A DNA stretch of 64,000 bases from Pomacea canaliculata (taxonomy: Eukaryota > Mollusca > Gastropoda > Architaenioglossa > Ampullariidae): NCBI RefSeq assembly GCF_003073045.1, contig NC_037594.1:19164927-19228926 (forward strand), in the 5' to 3' direction. Made by a program: the position numbers and the translations under genes. Of this stretch, positions 13,780 to 27,330 are shown one piece after another. The notes beneath the pieces were generated by a model. It saw nothing but the letters and a program-made list of their open reading frames with translations, had not been told where the DNA came from and did not search any database. Position 1 is the stretch's first letter; each line of letters begins with the position of its first letter.

Positions 13780-13845
13780 GCTACGACTTCAGCAGATACA
13801 CGAGGGTTCTTTTGCGCTTTCATTTTAATGCCTTCAATGCAAGTG
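13780..13845 (+). pseudogene. Decayed copy of sulfotransferase exon 3 (copy A)
   Basis: After an AG at 13778-13779 the sequence reads GYDFSRYTRV, matching GYNFNNYTRF at the start of the true exon 3 (10504). The rest of the exon does not hold up. Together with the exon 4 copy about 0.9 kb downstream it forms a partial paralogue in normal exon order. Confidence 0.6.
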
Positions 13846-14179
13846 ATTACGAGAGTTGCAATCCACACTTTTTTTTTTGAAGGGGGGGGGGAGCAGTTTT
13901 TGAAAGGCACTCAATACTGCGCATAGCAAAAATATATAGTATTTTCTTTTTATTTCTCGCATGCAAAGAATATATGCAGTAATATATATATAGGATTTTT
14001 CTCCCCGAACCACTGACACAAACTTTTTTTTACTGACACGAGAGATAAAACAATTAATAAATAAAGAGACGACAAACTGACTGAAAACAGATGCGGGAAA
14101 CTGTGCAAACGAAGTGAAGTCAATCTTTGCCTCTCCTAGAGCTCAAACACAGACTAACATTGTCTGAAACGAGCCATAA

Positions 14180-14885
14180 ATAACAGGTGCATAGTAAGGT
14201 AAATACCAGCACGTTTATGTTACTTATTTTCCGCCAAAATCTGATTGTCTGGTCTGTGAGATCTTTGCCATGTGTTGAATTCTCCAAATATTTAATTCTG
14301 TTGCTGTATAAAAATATGCAAAGGCTTAACTGCTAGCGGTAAAAATGAGACATAGAAACTTGTGTACACTGACATTTTTGCGTTAAGCAAATTAATCTTC
14401 GTGTTCTAAAAAAAGGCTCACAGAACAAAAAACTGATTATGAAGTGAGGCATTCACAAACGACATCTCATTACTCACGTCTGCGTACACATATCACACAC
14501 ACACACTCACTCTTATATACACTCAAAACTTACTTGCATATCTCCTAAACTCTCTCTCTCTCTCACTCTCACTCTCTCTCTCTCACACACACATACTAAA
14601 CCAAACACGTACATAAACATAGGCACATATGTTTTCATCAAAATGTGGGAAGGTGGGAGTGTATGGTGCACATGAGATAAAGATGTCTGAGCTTTTATCA
14701 TTCTGTTGCTGTGCTATGTGACGGTAGGTCCTCCACTTCCTGGACAACACAAAATAATGGCCGCTCACCCCCGACAAAGAAAACTGCTCGGGGCTCGGCA
14801 CAATCAAAGCCGATTATATTCAATCTCCCAAACCCTCTGTCAACATTATCATTAGTGTCCGAAACCTCACAAACAGGAGAAAAGG
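14180..14885 (+). pseudogene. Decayed copy of sulfotransferase intron 3/exon 4 (copy A)
   Basis: 14711-14885 aligns by eye with true exon 4 (11313-11469): both read as GDG, then a TTN-W-like block, a CCTGGC/CCCGAC block, GCCGATTATATTC followed by CTCCCAAACCC-type sequence, and the 3'-PAPS-site region ending in AGGAGA. Scattered substitutions and small indels break the frame. Intron sequence also matches: 14198-14230 resembles 11111-11147 (both contain TTATGTTA and TTATTTT). No open frame or intact motif remains. Confidence 0.7.
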
Positions 14886-15892
14886 TCAGCTTTCTGGCTG
14901 TTGTTTTGTGAGATGCAGAAAACTGACGGAAAATAGTCACCAAAATAGCACTTAAACTAATTAAGCTGAAGGAGATCGGGAATTTCATTCAGAAAAAAGT
15001 TCAGGAAAGAAAATAAATATAATAAGGCCTTAAAAGCTACTGTATGAGTTAAGGTATTAAAACGCTAGAGACTCTGTAAATACAAACAAGTCTAGCTGGT
15101 CGTGTTAAACAACAAACAAGGGTGAAAGATCGAGTCGTTCGTGGCATTTAAAACAGTTTAGAGGAGAATTAAAGTGCTTCGTTTCTGTTAGACGCGGCGT
15201 GGAAGCGACCAGCCGTAATCACACAATCACACCTTACTTGCTTCATAACAAGCCCGGATGTTCAGTGCTCTAAGGTCACGTCCATTGACCAACTTCACGG
15301 AATTTCGAACTGGAGTACTTGGGTGTAAACACTACAATTGCAACAGCGCAGACTAACAACACAGGATTGTTTACCACCTCACTGAAAGGTTAACTTCCTT
15401 CTGGAAAAGTCTTTTTCGTGTAAGAAGGGAAATAGACGTATCTCAGCCAGATTTCCTAAACATGAGTATGACTCTAATTAAATATTAATTTATTGCCGAA
15501 GTTGACAATGGAATCATAGTCTAAGGAATTTGTGATCGGAATCAACTTGTGAGATGCTGAATATCCTGGCTAATAAATTATACTGATAATTAAAAGAAAA
15601 AAAAATGCAAAGAACATTTAAGTAACTAATATCATTATTTAAAACAGTACGAAATTTGCATGACAGGTTCCAGTTCAGGTTTTCCTGATTGTTTGTTTCC
15701 TGATGAGCACGTTTCCAGACAGGTCATATGACATTCTCGACCTTTGTGCACTCTTGACCGTCCCTATTAGCAAGAGACTGACGGGGGCGGCTGTCAGAAA
15801 CATCCGATTTTAGCATCGAAACCCTCAAATGGCAAATACGAGGCGTGAGCAAATGTGTTTGGCTGACAAATGATGTTATTTTGCAGAATCTT

Positions 15893-16092
15893 GTGATATT
15901 TTCACCAAAGTTCCTTAATCCCTGCTGGTGTAGCTAGCTATGGATGCCTGGCCTGACGGACACTTTTCCTCCTGTCAAGATTCCCCAAAGGCGAACTGAC
16001 TGATGTTTTAGCCAGATAATCAGTGTGAATAAGCCTGTCTTGAAGCCCACAGGTAAAGAATGTCACCGGATTTGCAGGCGGCGCTATAAAGG
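15893..16092 (+). pseudogene. Decayed copy of sulfotransferase exon 2 (copy B)
   Basis: Following TTTTGCAG, the segment matches true exon 2 (9262-9469) along most of its length: CACCAAAGTTCCTTAATCCC, then CCTGCTGGT, GATTCCCCAAAG where GFPK was encoded, ACTGATGTTTTAGCCAGA, and a GTGGGA where the donor GTAGGA stands. Stops and indels destroy the reading frame. It lies downstream of the copy A exon 4, so at least two duplication events are implied. Confidence 0.75.
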
Positions 16093-16377
16093 TGGGAGAT
16101 GAATGTAAAAAGAATCAATACAGAGATTCGAGTTTTCATGGAACTTTTTTTTTTTTTGCTCGCCTTTCTCTTTCTTCTCCTCGCCATCCACAGCATCAGC
16201 ATCATTACTATAATAACATCCCCATCGTTACCACCACCCCCGCTATTTATGTCTTTATCATCTGCTTGAAACTTGAAACTAGATAATGTAATCTCCACCC
16301 TTTCAATGTTGTGTATGTGCAGAGGGAGGGACCCATTGATCCTTAAATATGAGGTGTGTTACTGGACATGATAACAG

Positions 16378-16430
16378 GCTATGATCTCTCTGATAACATC
16401 AGTTACACAGGTTCTCTCACTAGTTATGTT
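16378..16430 (+). pseudogene. Possible decayed copy of sulfotransferase exon 3 (copy B)
   Basis: After ACAG the frame begins GYDLSDNISYTGS, weakly matching GYNFNNYTRFFAS of true exon 3. Its position about 290 bases after the exon 2 copy fits a second partial paralogue, but the match is short. Confidence 0.4.
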
Positions 16431-16491
16431 TTCTAAAATAAAAGATGGCCACATCGGTATATACTTTCAGTAACAAGTTTGATATTTTTCA

Positions 16492-16492
<1 letters not shown>

Positions 16493-16534
<42 letters not shown>

Positions 16535-16544
16535 GTGCGTGCGC
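16493..16544. repeat. (TC)n microsatellite
   Basis: About 17 TC units followed by a short CA/CG tract. Confidence 0.9.
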
Positions 16545-16916
16545 AGAGTTAACCACAATTCATGTGATTCTTTACATTAAAATTTTAAATCACTGACGAT
16601 TTAAGGTATGGCAAACTGCACTACTGACTGTATCTCTTCATTTTAACCCTAGATTTTCTACATTAACAGTTCAACCTCTTCCCATACAAGAAATCAAGAA
16701 AGATCGGTTTGTAACGAGAAAAAACATCAGTAATTTTATTGTAACTAATATATATATATATCACTTGTATTTACGCTCAAAGGTTTAGAGGCTCCCAAAA
16801 TCTGCATTAATTTATGGCACTAGTTAAGAGGCAGACTATATAATTATGCTCTCCTCAGTTCATAAATGTTTGAATGAGTGTGCATTGGAAGAAAGAAAGT
16901 GGAAAGACTTTGAAAA

Positions 16917-16944
16917 CGCGCGCGCGCGCGCGCACACACACACA
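16917..16944. repeat. (CG)n-(CA)n microsatellite
   Basis: A (CG)8 tract that can form Z-DNA passes directly into (CA)n. An alternating CG run of this length is unusual in AT-rich DNA. Confidence 0.85.
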
Positions 16945-17066
16945 ATGATACAGACTGCTGCAGAAGAAAGGAAGAACAAAGTGGCAGTACATTCAAACAA
17001 CTAAAGCCCTATTTATGATTGTCAGGGTCTCAAGCTCACGTCCAAACGAGCGACACTTTCCAGCAC

Positions 17067-20000
17067 TCAGGCAGTCGGCACCGTCGCTGTCTCTGCAGCG
17101 CCCTCTGCAGTGGTTCGCACCCCGTCCAGCATCTGATGGAGGATGTGCTGCATCTTCTTCACGCTGTCAAACTCTGGCAGCTCCTCCACAATATGGTATC
17201 GAATGTGTTCATGACCTTTAACCATCACTTTGCTGTTCGCGAACCGGCACATGCGCTTCTTGATCCACACCTTTCCTCCAGGTTTGGGGAGATCCTCCTC
17301 GTCCACCTGCAGTGGGAACAGTGTTTGCACTTAGTTCAACTGTTTTCTGCGGTAGACATAAAATATATTGCGAACTTCTGACAATCACAGACCCCTGGTC
17401 TGTCACAGGGACCTTTTATCACTTGATTATTTGTTATTCTGCGCTTGTTGATATTAATTGTATCTTACAGAAAGTTTTGATTGACTGAAAAGTCCTGTCA
17501 TATTGCAAGTTGGAGAAGCAAGATGTCCCGCCTCTCACCTTGAGGTCCAGCTTAAAGCGCCGCAGCGCGGGCAGCTTGATGTTGACTTTGCTGGGCCCAC
17601 CACTGGTGTACTTGGTGACGAACTGCTTGACGCGGGTTTCCAAGAAGTTCAGGCTTACCTCGGAGGTCTCGTACTCGCCCATCTCCTGTGTACCGGCGCG
17701 CGCCTAGCGGCCATTTGGTCGCCGATGCGCTCGCTAACGACTTTGAGGGCGCGGTTCCACCGGCTGGTGCTGGAGGTTGTGCCTTGTCCTAACTCCACCT
17801 GTTGACCAAAAGAACATGAACATCAACGCCAACTAATGACAGATAAAGAGATCGAATGACGTGTACCGATCCAATTGTCTTTTTTTGTGGCGAGAATTTA
17901 CAACCAAATAAAACCCTTTAGGTGAGGACACGTGCTGAATAGATAAAAGATTTATCTGTATTGTAGTGATTTGTGAATATTATGTGGTCATATTATCGTG
18001 ATTGTTTGAACATATTGTGCTGTTATTGAAATAGAAAAATCCTATAATGTACTGACACCTTTTCGGCGACGCCTGTAGTGTAGAAAGAAGAGGCAGCGTA
18101 ATTGCAATTTGCCCTCCCAGAGAAGAACTTGCAGGAAATAAACCAAGCGGGACGAGTTTATCTTTTAAAAAAGGCAAGGAGGAGAGAGAGTTTCTTTCTT
18201 TTGCACAAATGTATTTTCCTGAAATACGTGATTGTGGTGTGGCGTTACCTTAGCTAAGGGAGGCAACCGCTTGGCCGATCCCCCTGGAGAAGAAGAGCCT
18301 CCTCTGGCAGCTTGTACCTCCTTCCTCACGTAAAGCCTTTGGCCAAACCTGGTGCTGGACCAGCCTCGTCACCGCCTGAAGATGCGGGGACATCTACAAC
18401 CTGCGTCCCGCCTGTGTCCTCCGTCTCCTCTCGAATCAGCGGCATCGACAGCGCGGACCGACTGTCCACCGATTTCGTGAGGACAACACCACCACCGCTG
18501 CTACCATCAGTCTTGCCAGGAGTTACAGGAGGCAGCTTGAGTCTCTTACTGTCAGAGGATTTGTCAGAAGACATAAACTGTTTCTGAGCGGACTTTTCTG
18601 GCGAACGTCCCACTTTATCGGTGGTCAGCGAGGGCAGCGCGTTGGGCGGTCGCGACGGAAGCTCTGGTCTCGCGACAGACGTCCTGGAGCTTGCGTGACC
18701 TTCATGACCTTGACCTTTCTTCGGCCCCTCGCGACCGACGTCCACGAGCTGAGCCTCCATCATCTCCCTCAGTGACTCGATCAGCTGGCGGCGGCTGCGA
18801 GGTTGACGGCTGTTGACTTTGCGGCGCGCCGCTCGCACAACCGCGCCGACTCCCAGCGTCCCCCGCCTCCGGATGTTGGCACGGATTCGAGATTTCTCCG
18901 CCATCAGGTCTTTGTAGATGAGGCCGCCAGGTACTCCGTACGGCTCCACCAGTTGTGCCTTGCCCTCCAGGTATTTGCTCAACATGTGCTGCCGTTGGGT
19001 CTCGCGACTGGGTGGGGCCTTGCTGGTCTGATGACAAAAGGAGTTTCAACAGAGTTTGCAGGTACATCTGAAGAGCTGCATCCCCCACACGGCATACTCA
19101 ACATATCAGATACACACCAACTGGGCACAAGACTAGGCGCTAGCAGGATTAAATGCAAACCAACTAAATAAACTATTTGAATGTCACCTAGAGACGAATT
19201 GTGCACACAGGCCCGTTATAGACGTACCAGCAGATACAACTTGTCATGTACACTACTCAAGCATACCTCCGTGCTTCCCCGATCTCTTCCTCCCCACCTC
19301 AAAATCCACCCCAATCCGCAACTCGACCAGCAGTCATATGTGACCTGTACAGGTCCGTCTCCTCTAGACCACGAACTTGTATTGCTGGACTGCTTGCACA
19401 CGATTTTTTTCCAGTTAACTACTAAAACGAGGCAGGTGTGTATAAAGCGTCCGGTTTATTCACATTTCAGCTTAACTACTAGAACGAGGCTGGTATATAC
19501 AAAGCTTTCCATTTAGTCACATTCATTGTTTAGTCTCACCGAGACTCACACCGGAGAACTTCACAAGAGGCTCAGCGTTGGTCTCGTCAGACAGACAGCA
19601 GTACACCTGTCTACGTCCATGTCCAGACACGTTCATGTACACTGACCCATACCGCCTACGTCACTTACCTTCAAAGGAGGCAATTTCTTGTTATTGGGAA
19701 ACTCCTCCGCGATCAGTTTGGTGTACAGGTAGTGCAGAAGCTGCACCTGGTGGCCATATTTGGACGCACGTCGAGTGTTGAGCTTGGCTATGGCGTGTTC
19801 TCTGATGACCGCCATAGTCACAGGGTTTCGACGACCTGTCACCCTTTCCAGGTTTTTCATGTGCAACACCAACACCTGTTGGGACCATTTTGACAGTCTT
19901 GACATTTTTTTTGTCTTTATGAATGGCTCAACGCTCAAGACACCTAAAAGGGTAACAAGATTGTTTTCAGTTTGCTTCCAGCATGATGCACTTCATTTAC

Positions 20001-23000
20001 TTGACTTCCAGTTTTGACAGAAGTTGTAAAAAATCTGAATTGTAGATAGTAAATTTGTAAAAGGTTGGGGGTGAGCAAGAAAACAAAAAAAAAAAACAAA
20101 CACGAAAAGTATGAGACAAATATTTAGCACATCCATACTTTTATTGCATACACAAAGGGGAGAAGACACTGTTTTACACCGAGTCAGCAGTAAAAGGTTA
20201 CATTAGACAAAACTGCCGCTCATATACCAAAAAAAGACCTGAGCATCATTTGACTCTTTGAGAAAGTTAATCCAGAGTTACATTACATAGAAACCGTTTG
20301 CTCTACACACAATCGCTGGAGTTTCACACCCATACACAGGGCAGGAGAGGGGCAAAAGAGCGTTACCTGCGTTTCCGTGGTGCAGACGACAGTCTGGAGG
20401 TAAGTAGAGAGGTTGAGCGCCAGCTCCACGTCACCCAACACCTCGCCATCACGCACAGAGCACAGACACACCTGGAGGTCCTGCCGGCGCCTCTCGCTGG
20501 CCGCGTACCCCTCATGTCTTCGGACCTGCAGGCTGGGGGGCTTGATGTGCAGTAGGGTGGGGTCGCGGTGCATCCGCAATATGGCCTTTTTACGGGACTC
20601 CCTTGACCACGTTAAAAAAAAAAGCCGAGACAGATGGAAGCTTTATGCTTTTCACTTCTCAGGAGATGGGGAGGACTTAGTGGCAACCCTCGAAGCCTAG
20701 CTCCACCTTTGAAAACTTATAGACCTTTGATAGTAAAACAATGATCGCTTATGTGGGTTGTGTACAAGTACTACGATGTTACTGCCATCTTGGAAACTGT
20801 CGTCCCTTCCCACCAAACTCAGCCCTCGCTGAATGCAGCTGCCCTCTATTGGAGAAAGAAAATTGCAGTTGACCGTTTTCCGGTCAGCTACCATCTTCTT
20901 GGCACAAGCTTACCTTAACCACTCGAACTCTTGATAATAAACGTCGATCCCAGCCTCAAAGGGCCAGAGGTGACTGTACTGTTTCTGATGCTGGCCTGGC
21001 TCTATAATAATGTTGGCCTGGCCACTGTCATGAAGTATATATTAAGCATGTGTTAGACATTTTCATGTGCTCATGCAGTACTTGTGACATAGATCACACT
21101 ACTAACTCGTTAGCCAGCATTTCTGTGACCACCAGCCTATTAAGCAGCAACTTTTGGGAAAACAAGGGGAAATAATGTACAGAACTAACCAAACAGAGGA
21201 GTTCTTCCCTTTCATGAATCAAAGATGGAGAATTTACACATGCTGTTTAACTTTTCCGTTTGAATCTCACAATCACAGGTGTTTTTTTTTTTTTCTTCAC
21301 AGCTTGAGTTGATTTTTAAAAAACCCAAAGGATTCTATTTTTACTGAAAATACAAATATTTGGTTTCTCTATAGCGAGCGCTTAATCAAATCTTGGCGAA
21401 ATCTGCAAACTTATTCAAGCGGCTCGTTGTAAAGTGCAGCATCCTGTGACGTCACACCTGCGCGTGCTAGGTTACCTGGTGATGAAGACCAGGCGGTCCC
21501 GCTTGTCACCCTGCTTGACGATTGTTGTATCGAAGGCAAAGGTCTCTCGGCAAAAACTCAGCTGAAGTAGGCGCTTTAATTTTGCTGACATGTGACAGAA
21601 GAAGGGATGGGTGTCCACAAAATTCTGGATTTCACGGAATTCCTTCTGTTGGCTGTCCTAGAAGCAAGAACAAAGAGGAGTGATGTTATATAACTAGTAC
21701 CTCGTAGGCAACTCTTTTTTTCGATAATAATAATAAAGGTACTGCTGTCTCTACAGCACTTTATATCGCTCACATCAAAGAGCTCATGCGCACATAGTCG
21801 GGAGGACTATTAATTAAACAAATGCGGAAAGATTTTCAATGTGCCGTTCTCTTCCTGCATACAGGTGGGCTTAAATTCTCAGATGAATCAGTTGGTGGCA
21901 TAATCTGTTAAGTAACAAATAAATGCATGTTAATTAATTAAAGCAGACTGCCAAAGATGCATGCAGTTCTCACTTTGAGACACCTGTCAAACAGCTCCTG
22001 ATCAATGACAAGAAAATCACATCTGCTGTTGGCGATGATGGTGGCGTTGCGCACGTGGTCCTCCGCCATCAAAGCTGCTTCCCCAAAGTAGCGGCCTGGC
22101 CCTGCAGCCAAACAATGAAGATGGAGGCTACTTTACTCAACCACATCTTACCTCAGGTGTACTATCACTGCACAGCTCTTTGTAACTGAAGGCAAGAGGT
22201 TCATGATGAGTTACATAATGTTTACGACTTCCAACGGCAAGATTCAAACAGCATGCTAGAATATTACTCATGCACAAAGCACAAATTTGTTAATCTCGGG
22301 TTCCTGTATCTTGCCCAAAGTTAATAATCCAATGGCCGAACTAGTGTGGTTCAGGGTCATAATGAAGAGGTAATAACTAGCACGACTGATCACATGCAAT
22401 AAGGCTTATTTTATTGTATTCATACTCAATTGTATCCAGTTACATATGGTCGAAAGAATTTTCTCCAACCTTTATTCTATCAACAAGAGACTGTCGATAC
22501 CTTCTTTAATTAGAAGTTAAAATTTTGCTTCATAGTTTTGGAGTATTCTTTCTATACCAAGCCATATGTGAGGGCGATTCGCAACAAACAAATGAAAGTT
22601 CATCATTAAGGACCGTCATACGTATATGTAGGTCCGTGTTATGGTGAGGAGGACTGTCCATACCTACCGTAGGTGGTGATGAACCTGCCGTACCCAGCAC
22701 GTTCTGGCTGACTGGTTTTCTTGGTGTCCGGGGATTCCTTCCGCCTCGTTGGAGATTGATTAGAGGGGTCCTCCTCGCCAGTCATCACGGCGTCGATGTA
22801 AATGGCGATAACACCGCGCAAAATAATGTACATTCTGATGACAGCGTGAATGAAACATGCAAGAGAGAGAAAGAAAGGGTCGTCATTAAATATGTGTGTG
22901 TGTGTGTGTGCGTGCGTGCACGCCGTTCCTGGGCACGTTATATTTTGTACACGGGTAAAAGTTCTTGTCTCCCTGAGCATCTTCTATTTTTTGTATGTTT

Positions 23001-23666
23001 TGAATATGTCGGTGTTCATGTGGTCATCTATAAGTAATGTCTACCCATGCCTCTGTCCGTCTCTGTCTGAACTGTTAACTACGTGCACGATATTTCTCTA
23101 CTTTCTAAAGAAAAAGCAAACAAACCAAGTAATATCATCGGTAAAAGTGTAGGAGAACATTTGACATTCATTATTATTATGTTTGGATGTTTCCATATCA
23201 TCAGAGACAACACCTTCAGAGCAAATGAAATATAGAGGTCAAAATGGGGTCAAGTTTTTGTTTTTAAATTCCACTCGCCACACCTACCTGTCCCCCTCCT
23301 CGCCTTGCCTTATGATGACATCATCGCAGTCAGCTGTCTCATAAGTACAGTTAAGGACGATGTCCGGCAAAGTTGCTGAAGAAATAAGAAAATTAATATT
23401 TCTTGTAATTTTTTTCAAACATTATTTACACTACTCGATAAACTGATTTTGTCTTTGCCGCTTGTTTCGTACTCTTAACCGTTCATTAGTTTAATTCTTT
23501 TAGAAACACAGCCAATACCCGAGTCCGTCTTGGACAGCAGTTCTGACTTTTCTCGGAGGAAAGTGCACACCGCAGTAACATCCGCCTCGGTCCTCCTGGC
23601 CGGGGGCTTGGCGATGACCTCCACCACCTGATCCAGCAATAACGCCATTCCGGCGATTTCCACGAA
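17067..23666 (-). CDS. Cyclic-nucleotide-binding domain protein, CNBD2/CRIS-like (5' end unresolved)
   Basis: Predicted soluble cAMP/cGMP-binding protein; mouse CNBD2 (CRIS) binds cAMP and acts in sperm. Minus-strand exons 5' to 3': 23666-23519, 23375-23288, 22834-22668, 22101-21974, 21657-21476, 21024-20914, 20601-20367, 19926-19669, 19027-18249, 17798-17539, 17306-17067 (TGA). The first cNMP fold spans VIIRQGEEGDRMYIILRG to RYFGEAALMAEDHVRNAT; the Glu of FGE and the Arg of VRNAT that contact the cyclic phosphate are kept. About 40 polar residues interrupt it. A second partial fold starts at TTIVKQGDKRDRLVFIT. The 779-nt exon codes a basic, Ser/Pro-rich, probably disordered region. Two frame disruptions: a base missing near 18332-18334 and one near 17695-17704; both flanks read as coding and correction restores phase. 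The N-terminal exon opens in frame without a clear start; ATG at 23647 is possible. Confidence 0.8.
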
Positions 23667-25091
23667 CTTTCTTTCACTTAGGACGATCCCAAAGGACGAT
23701 CGTCACTTACAAAGTAAAGACTGCAGACAGACAAAGGAAACAAAATTAGTGGAAAGATGCTGAACATCTATGTAATGGAAGGAGTAAGAGGATGCGAGTG
23801 TGTGATAAAGCAGAGACTTAAAAGACAAATAAGAGGAGAGACTATTCTGTGTTTGTATTTATTGTATTGTGAAATATCTTGTGCTCCGTATGACCCCAGA
23901 CCAACAAAAAAGTAATTCCCGATAATACAGAACGAGAAGCCCAGTGACAGGTCTTTGTAATTTTTTTTAGTGAAAGAACACGTGTGGACACAGTGCTAGC
24001 ATGTGCGCAATGTGTTTGTGACAGGCTCTAACAATGACTTGAGCAGACAAATTTAAGAAGTCGCTCTTTCCGCTTCAGTGAGAGGCGACTGTGACGACTT
24101 TGTTCTCCGCAGTGCTATCAGGTTCGGACGATCTACATACAGCCAACAATTTATTTCCTCGGCATGAAGAGGAATGTAAGCATTGGTAGACACAACTATT
24201 GACAGCACTCTCTAGCATGCACACGGTAAAAAACATAACACTAAATACTGTAAACTAAAGAAAAAAAATAACTGTCGTCTAAAGAGAGTAGAGCGCACGC
24301 GATGAAAAATATGGTAGAGCCTTGATGAAAAATGCATTATGTTTTCTGAATGTGTGTAAACATGTATGGATATATTTTTACTATGTCAATACCCCTTAGA
24401 GGGTCACAGAATAAAGAATCTTGAATCCTGGTTCTCCTATGCAGGTGTTATTAAGTGTTATTACTAGTAGTGTATTTTCTCTCACAAATAAAGATTTGTT
24501 ACTTGTCATTTCGGCAGAAAGTAAGTATTCAGCTTCAATTTTGTCAAGGCTGAAATATGTTGTTCAGCAACTTTTTATACGAGTCATGAAAAATTTTGCC
24601 ACAGTCCACATTCGAAAGTGTGTGTCTGGTAAGAAGGAACTTAAACCACACCCACCTTTACAGATAAAAGACGCACCTTCCCTGTCCAGGAATCCTTTGC
24701 CACGAAGTGCCTAACTGCCATGGAGACAAACAGGAAGTCGTCTGTTCACACAAAAAAAAGATGGTCCGTATTTTTTTTTCCGATGATACAAAATAGGTTA
24801 AGCTTCCGATCTGAACAACCAGAGGGCAGGTAATCCCGAAAAGGGGAGGAAATCACAGGCAGTCATGCGATATGCGGCTTTATATTCAGTTGTGACCCCC
24901 CGGGGACTTGCATAGGTCAGTGTCGATGTATTGTCTGCATGCTCCTCTTGCACTTTGCGATCGAGGGCATGGCTAATAATCTGTGCCGTGTATTTTGCTA
25001 GCTCACGTCGCATAAATTGCTCTGAAGTAGGAGTTATCCGACCCGGGGACTTGGGGAAACTCGATTTTTCTCGTGACACTCATACTTACTT

Positions 25092-25165
25092 CTGTCGAGA
25101 ATAATGTTAGCGATAAACACTCGGTGTTTGATCTGGTGGTGGAATATCACCTCGCTGTTAGTGAC
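25092..25165 (-). CDS. Candidate isolated exon, possibly upstream part of the CNBD2-like gene
   Basis: On the minus strand, AACAG at the start and a perfect GTAAGT donor after 25092 bracket 74 bases. One frame is open and reads EVIFHHQIKHRVFIANIILD, leaving phase 1. It lies 1.4 kb upstream of the first recognised cNMP-gene exon on the same strand, but phase 1 does not join the phase 0 start there, so another exon or a different gene would be needed. No homology recognised. Confidence 0.3.
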
Positions 25166-27284
25166 AGTGAATTGTTTATTCTAGCTAATCTAAACACAGA
25201 ACATCTTTAGTTCGCGAGATTACCTGCTCAATAAGATCATGTCTTCAACGAGAGAATTTACTACTTTTCTTGACCAGGTTGAATCATGCAAGGGGCTCTA
25301 GGGTTCTAGCACTGCACGCGTCGGTTTTAATTATGTATGCGAGTCCTTTGTGTACACGCACGAACGTGGGTGTTATTAAGATATTAGACACCACGCCTTC
25401 TGAACTCCAAAATGATCTGTCTAGGGTGACACTCACGCTGGTCCCCACACTAATAAGTCTTTACATGTACGTACACGGCTAACCTTTCAGAAGTATTAAT
25501 ATACCGACTTGACAACTTTTTGTCAATGGCGATGTTAATTTAGCAGTGTGTCTCCTCTGGGTCTGGGTTGTTGAAGTTTTATGCAGGACCAATTGTTTGG
25601 TGACACTTTAATGCAAATACAGTGGGTGGAGTCCTTGGCCTCATAGCTGGAGTGTATAAGTCTGGCCTCGTCTAGCTAGTTCACTCAAATACGGATTTAG
25701 TCATCTCAAGCTTGCATGTTTGTTTAACCTGGTGGTCAGCCATGATTAGAGGTCACCGACACATATATCCATTAAGTATTGGTCTGGAGGAGGTACAATA
25801 GTTTCCGACTGAAGTGCGTAACTCTCATGCGAATACTTCATCAAACTTGGTCAAAAGATTTCCACATTTGTCCTTAATGTACACATTTAGAAGGATCTTT
25901 ACAGTAAGAAATGATCATAAGGCTGTGTTCACGTTTTCGCCTGTGTTTGTTTAGGATGTTTTGAGCCTGATGTCGATAGCTAGATTACATTAGATAGACA
26001 GGAGATAAATAAATACTAAATTTATTCATTTTAGCTTTGTTCTTAGGAACTATTTTACACATGTTTCCTGTAATGTTGCAGATTTATAATTTTAACAGTG
26101 GCTTAATTGAAAACTGCTATTATCTACTTCTATTTTCGATACGCACCCAACACCGATTCTGTCGTGGGTTAACTCGCCTCCAAACCATAGTCCGTTGTCG
26201 AGGTGAGGACGTGTTTTTTCTGCAGTGTTTGGCTACCTGCTGCTGTCAAAGATTCATGTCCAACCTTTGTACAGATTCTCAAGCCAAGCAGAGCGTGTAA
26301 GCGATGCAGTACATCCAAGATATGTGGGTGATGTAGTTCAAACAATAAACTGAGAAGCAATCGTAAATGTCCCTTGACAGACCTTGTGTAGAGAGAATCC
26401 TACCTTCAGGAACATTCACTGCCACGAGGCACAAGAAGGAACCTGGACTACACTGTGCCACCAGGTAAGTCTGTACATTCAGTGTTCCGACACGCCACAG
26501 GTTCACCTAGTCCACACGATTTTTTTTTTCAAATTTTTTTCATTCCGTCCTATAAAGTTGTCAACTTTTATGTGTATGTGAGCTTTTCTTTTTATTATTG
26601 ATTCTCGAAAATCGATCACGCCTTCTTCGGTGTTATAGACTCTTATGTGTGTCTGTCACACTGCATGCCGGCCTGTCTGATATTCATGGCTTTGAGGTTC
26701 GTTTTCTAAAGCACGCATGCCAATTCCATAGCCAGCTGAATTCAGTGTACACAAAGACAGGAAGATTGTGACAAGTAGTGATATATGTATATACAGTGTA
26801 CAGCCCTTTCGTCCATACAAAGCAGACCTTGGGCAAGCAGCCCGTCTGAAAGACCACACTTGAATGACGGCGGATCTGTATAGAGGCGTCCTTAGTTACT
26901 CATTTTACAATGATTTCAGCACTGAGCCGCGAGCAGCGTTGCCAAAAAAGTAGAATTTGATTACGAGTCTTCTCAACAGATGTAATAAATAGTGCGACGC
27001 TGTTCTAAATGTGTTAAAAATATGAATTACGAATCAGGGTAAATTAATTATTTCGACAAGTCGAACGTGTACCTTTAGCGTTTGAAACGTTCTAAATTAA
27101 AATTTTAATAACTTTTATTATTTTCCCGTATAAGCATTAATTATTGTCTCTCACGTACATCTATGAATATCAAGATGGCCGCTCCTCGTTGTGCTACGTC
27201 TGCAGCTCTCAACTCTTTTTTTCATTCTTTTATATTTCCATTTGATAGTCGACTGCTCCCGTACTCTGTCTCAATGTGTGTCTA

Positions 27285-27330
27285 CTGGCTGTCCTCTGGG
27301 ATAAATAAAAGTCTTATCTTATCTGTACCT
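27285..27330 (+). repeat. Probable LINE/SINE 3' tail
   Basis: CCTCTGGGATAAATAAA followed by short TCTTATC-type units is the kind of 3' end left by non-LTR elements. A near-identical tail occurs at 56334-56360. The element body upstream is not recognisable. Confidence 0.45.

Larger units (their letters stand above)
12988..17066. other. Intergenic between sulfotransferase and cNMP-binding gene
   Basis: Holds the sulfotransferase 3' UTR, four decayed exon copies listed separately, and microsatellites: (TC) near 14548-14585, (TC)n at 16493-16528, and (CG)n running into (CA)n at 16917-16944. Between them I see no supported gene. Confidence 0.6.

Noticed and set aside
24798-25079. 93-codon minus-strand frame that looks mildly protein-like
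   Set aside because: Starts with GTG directly after a stop, and lies downstream of a perfect donor at 25091, so it would be intronic; no family recognised.
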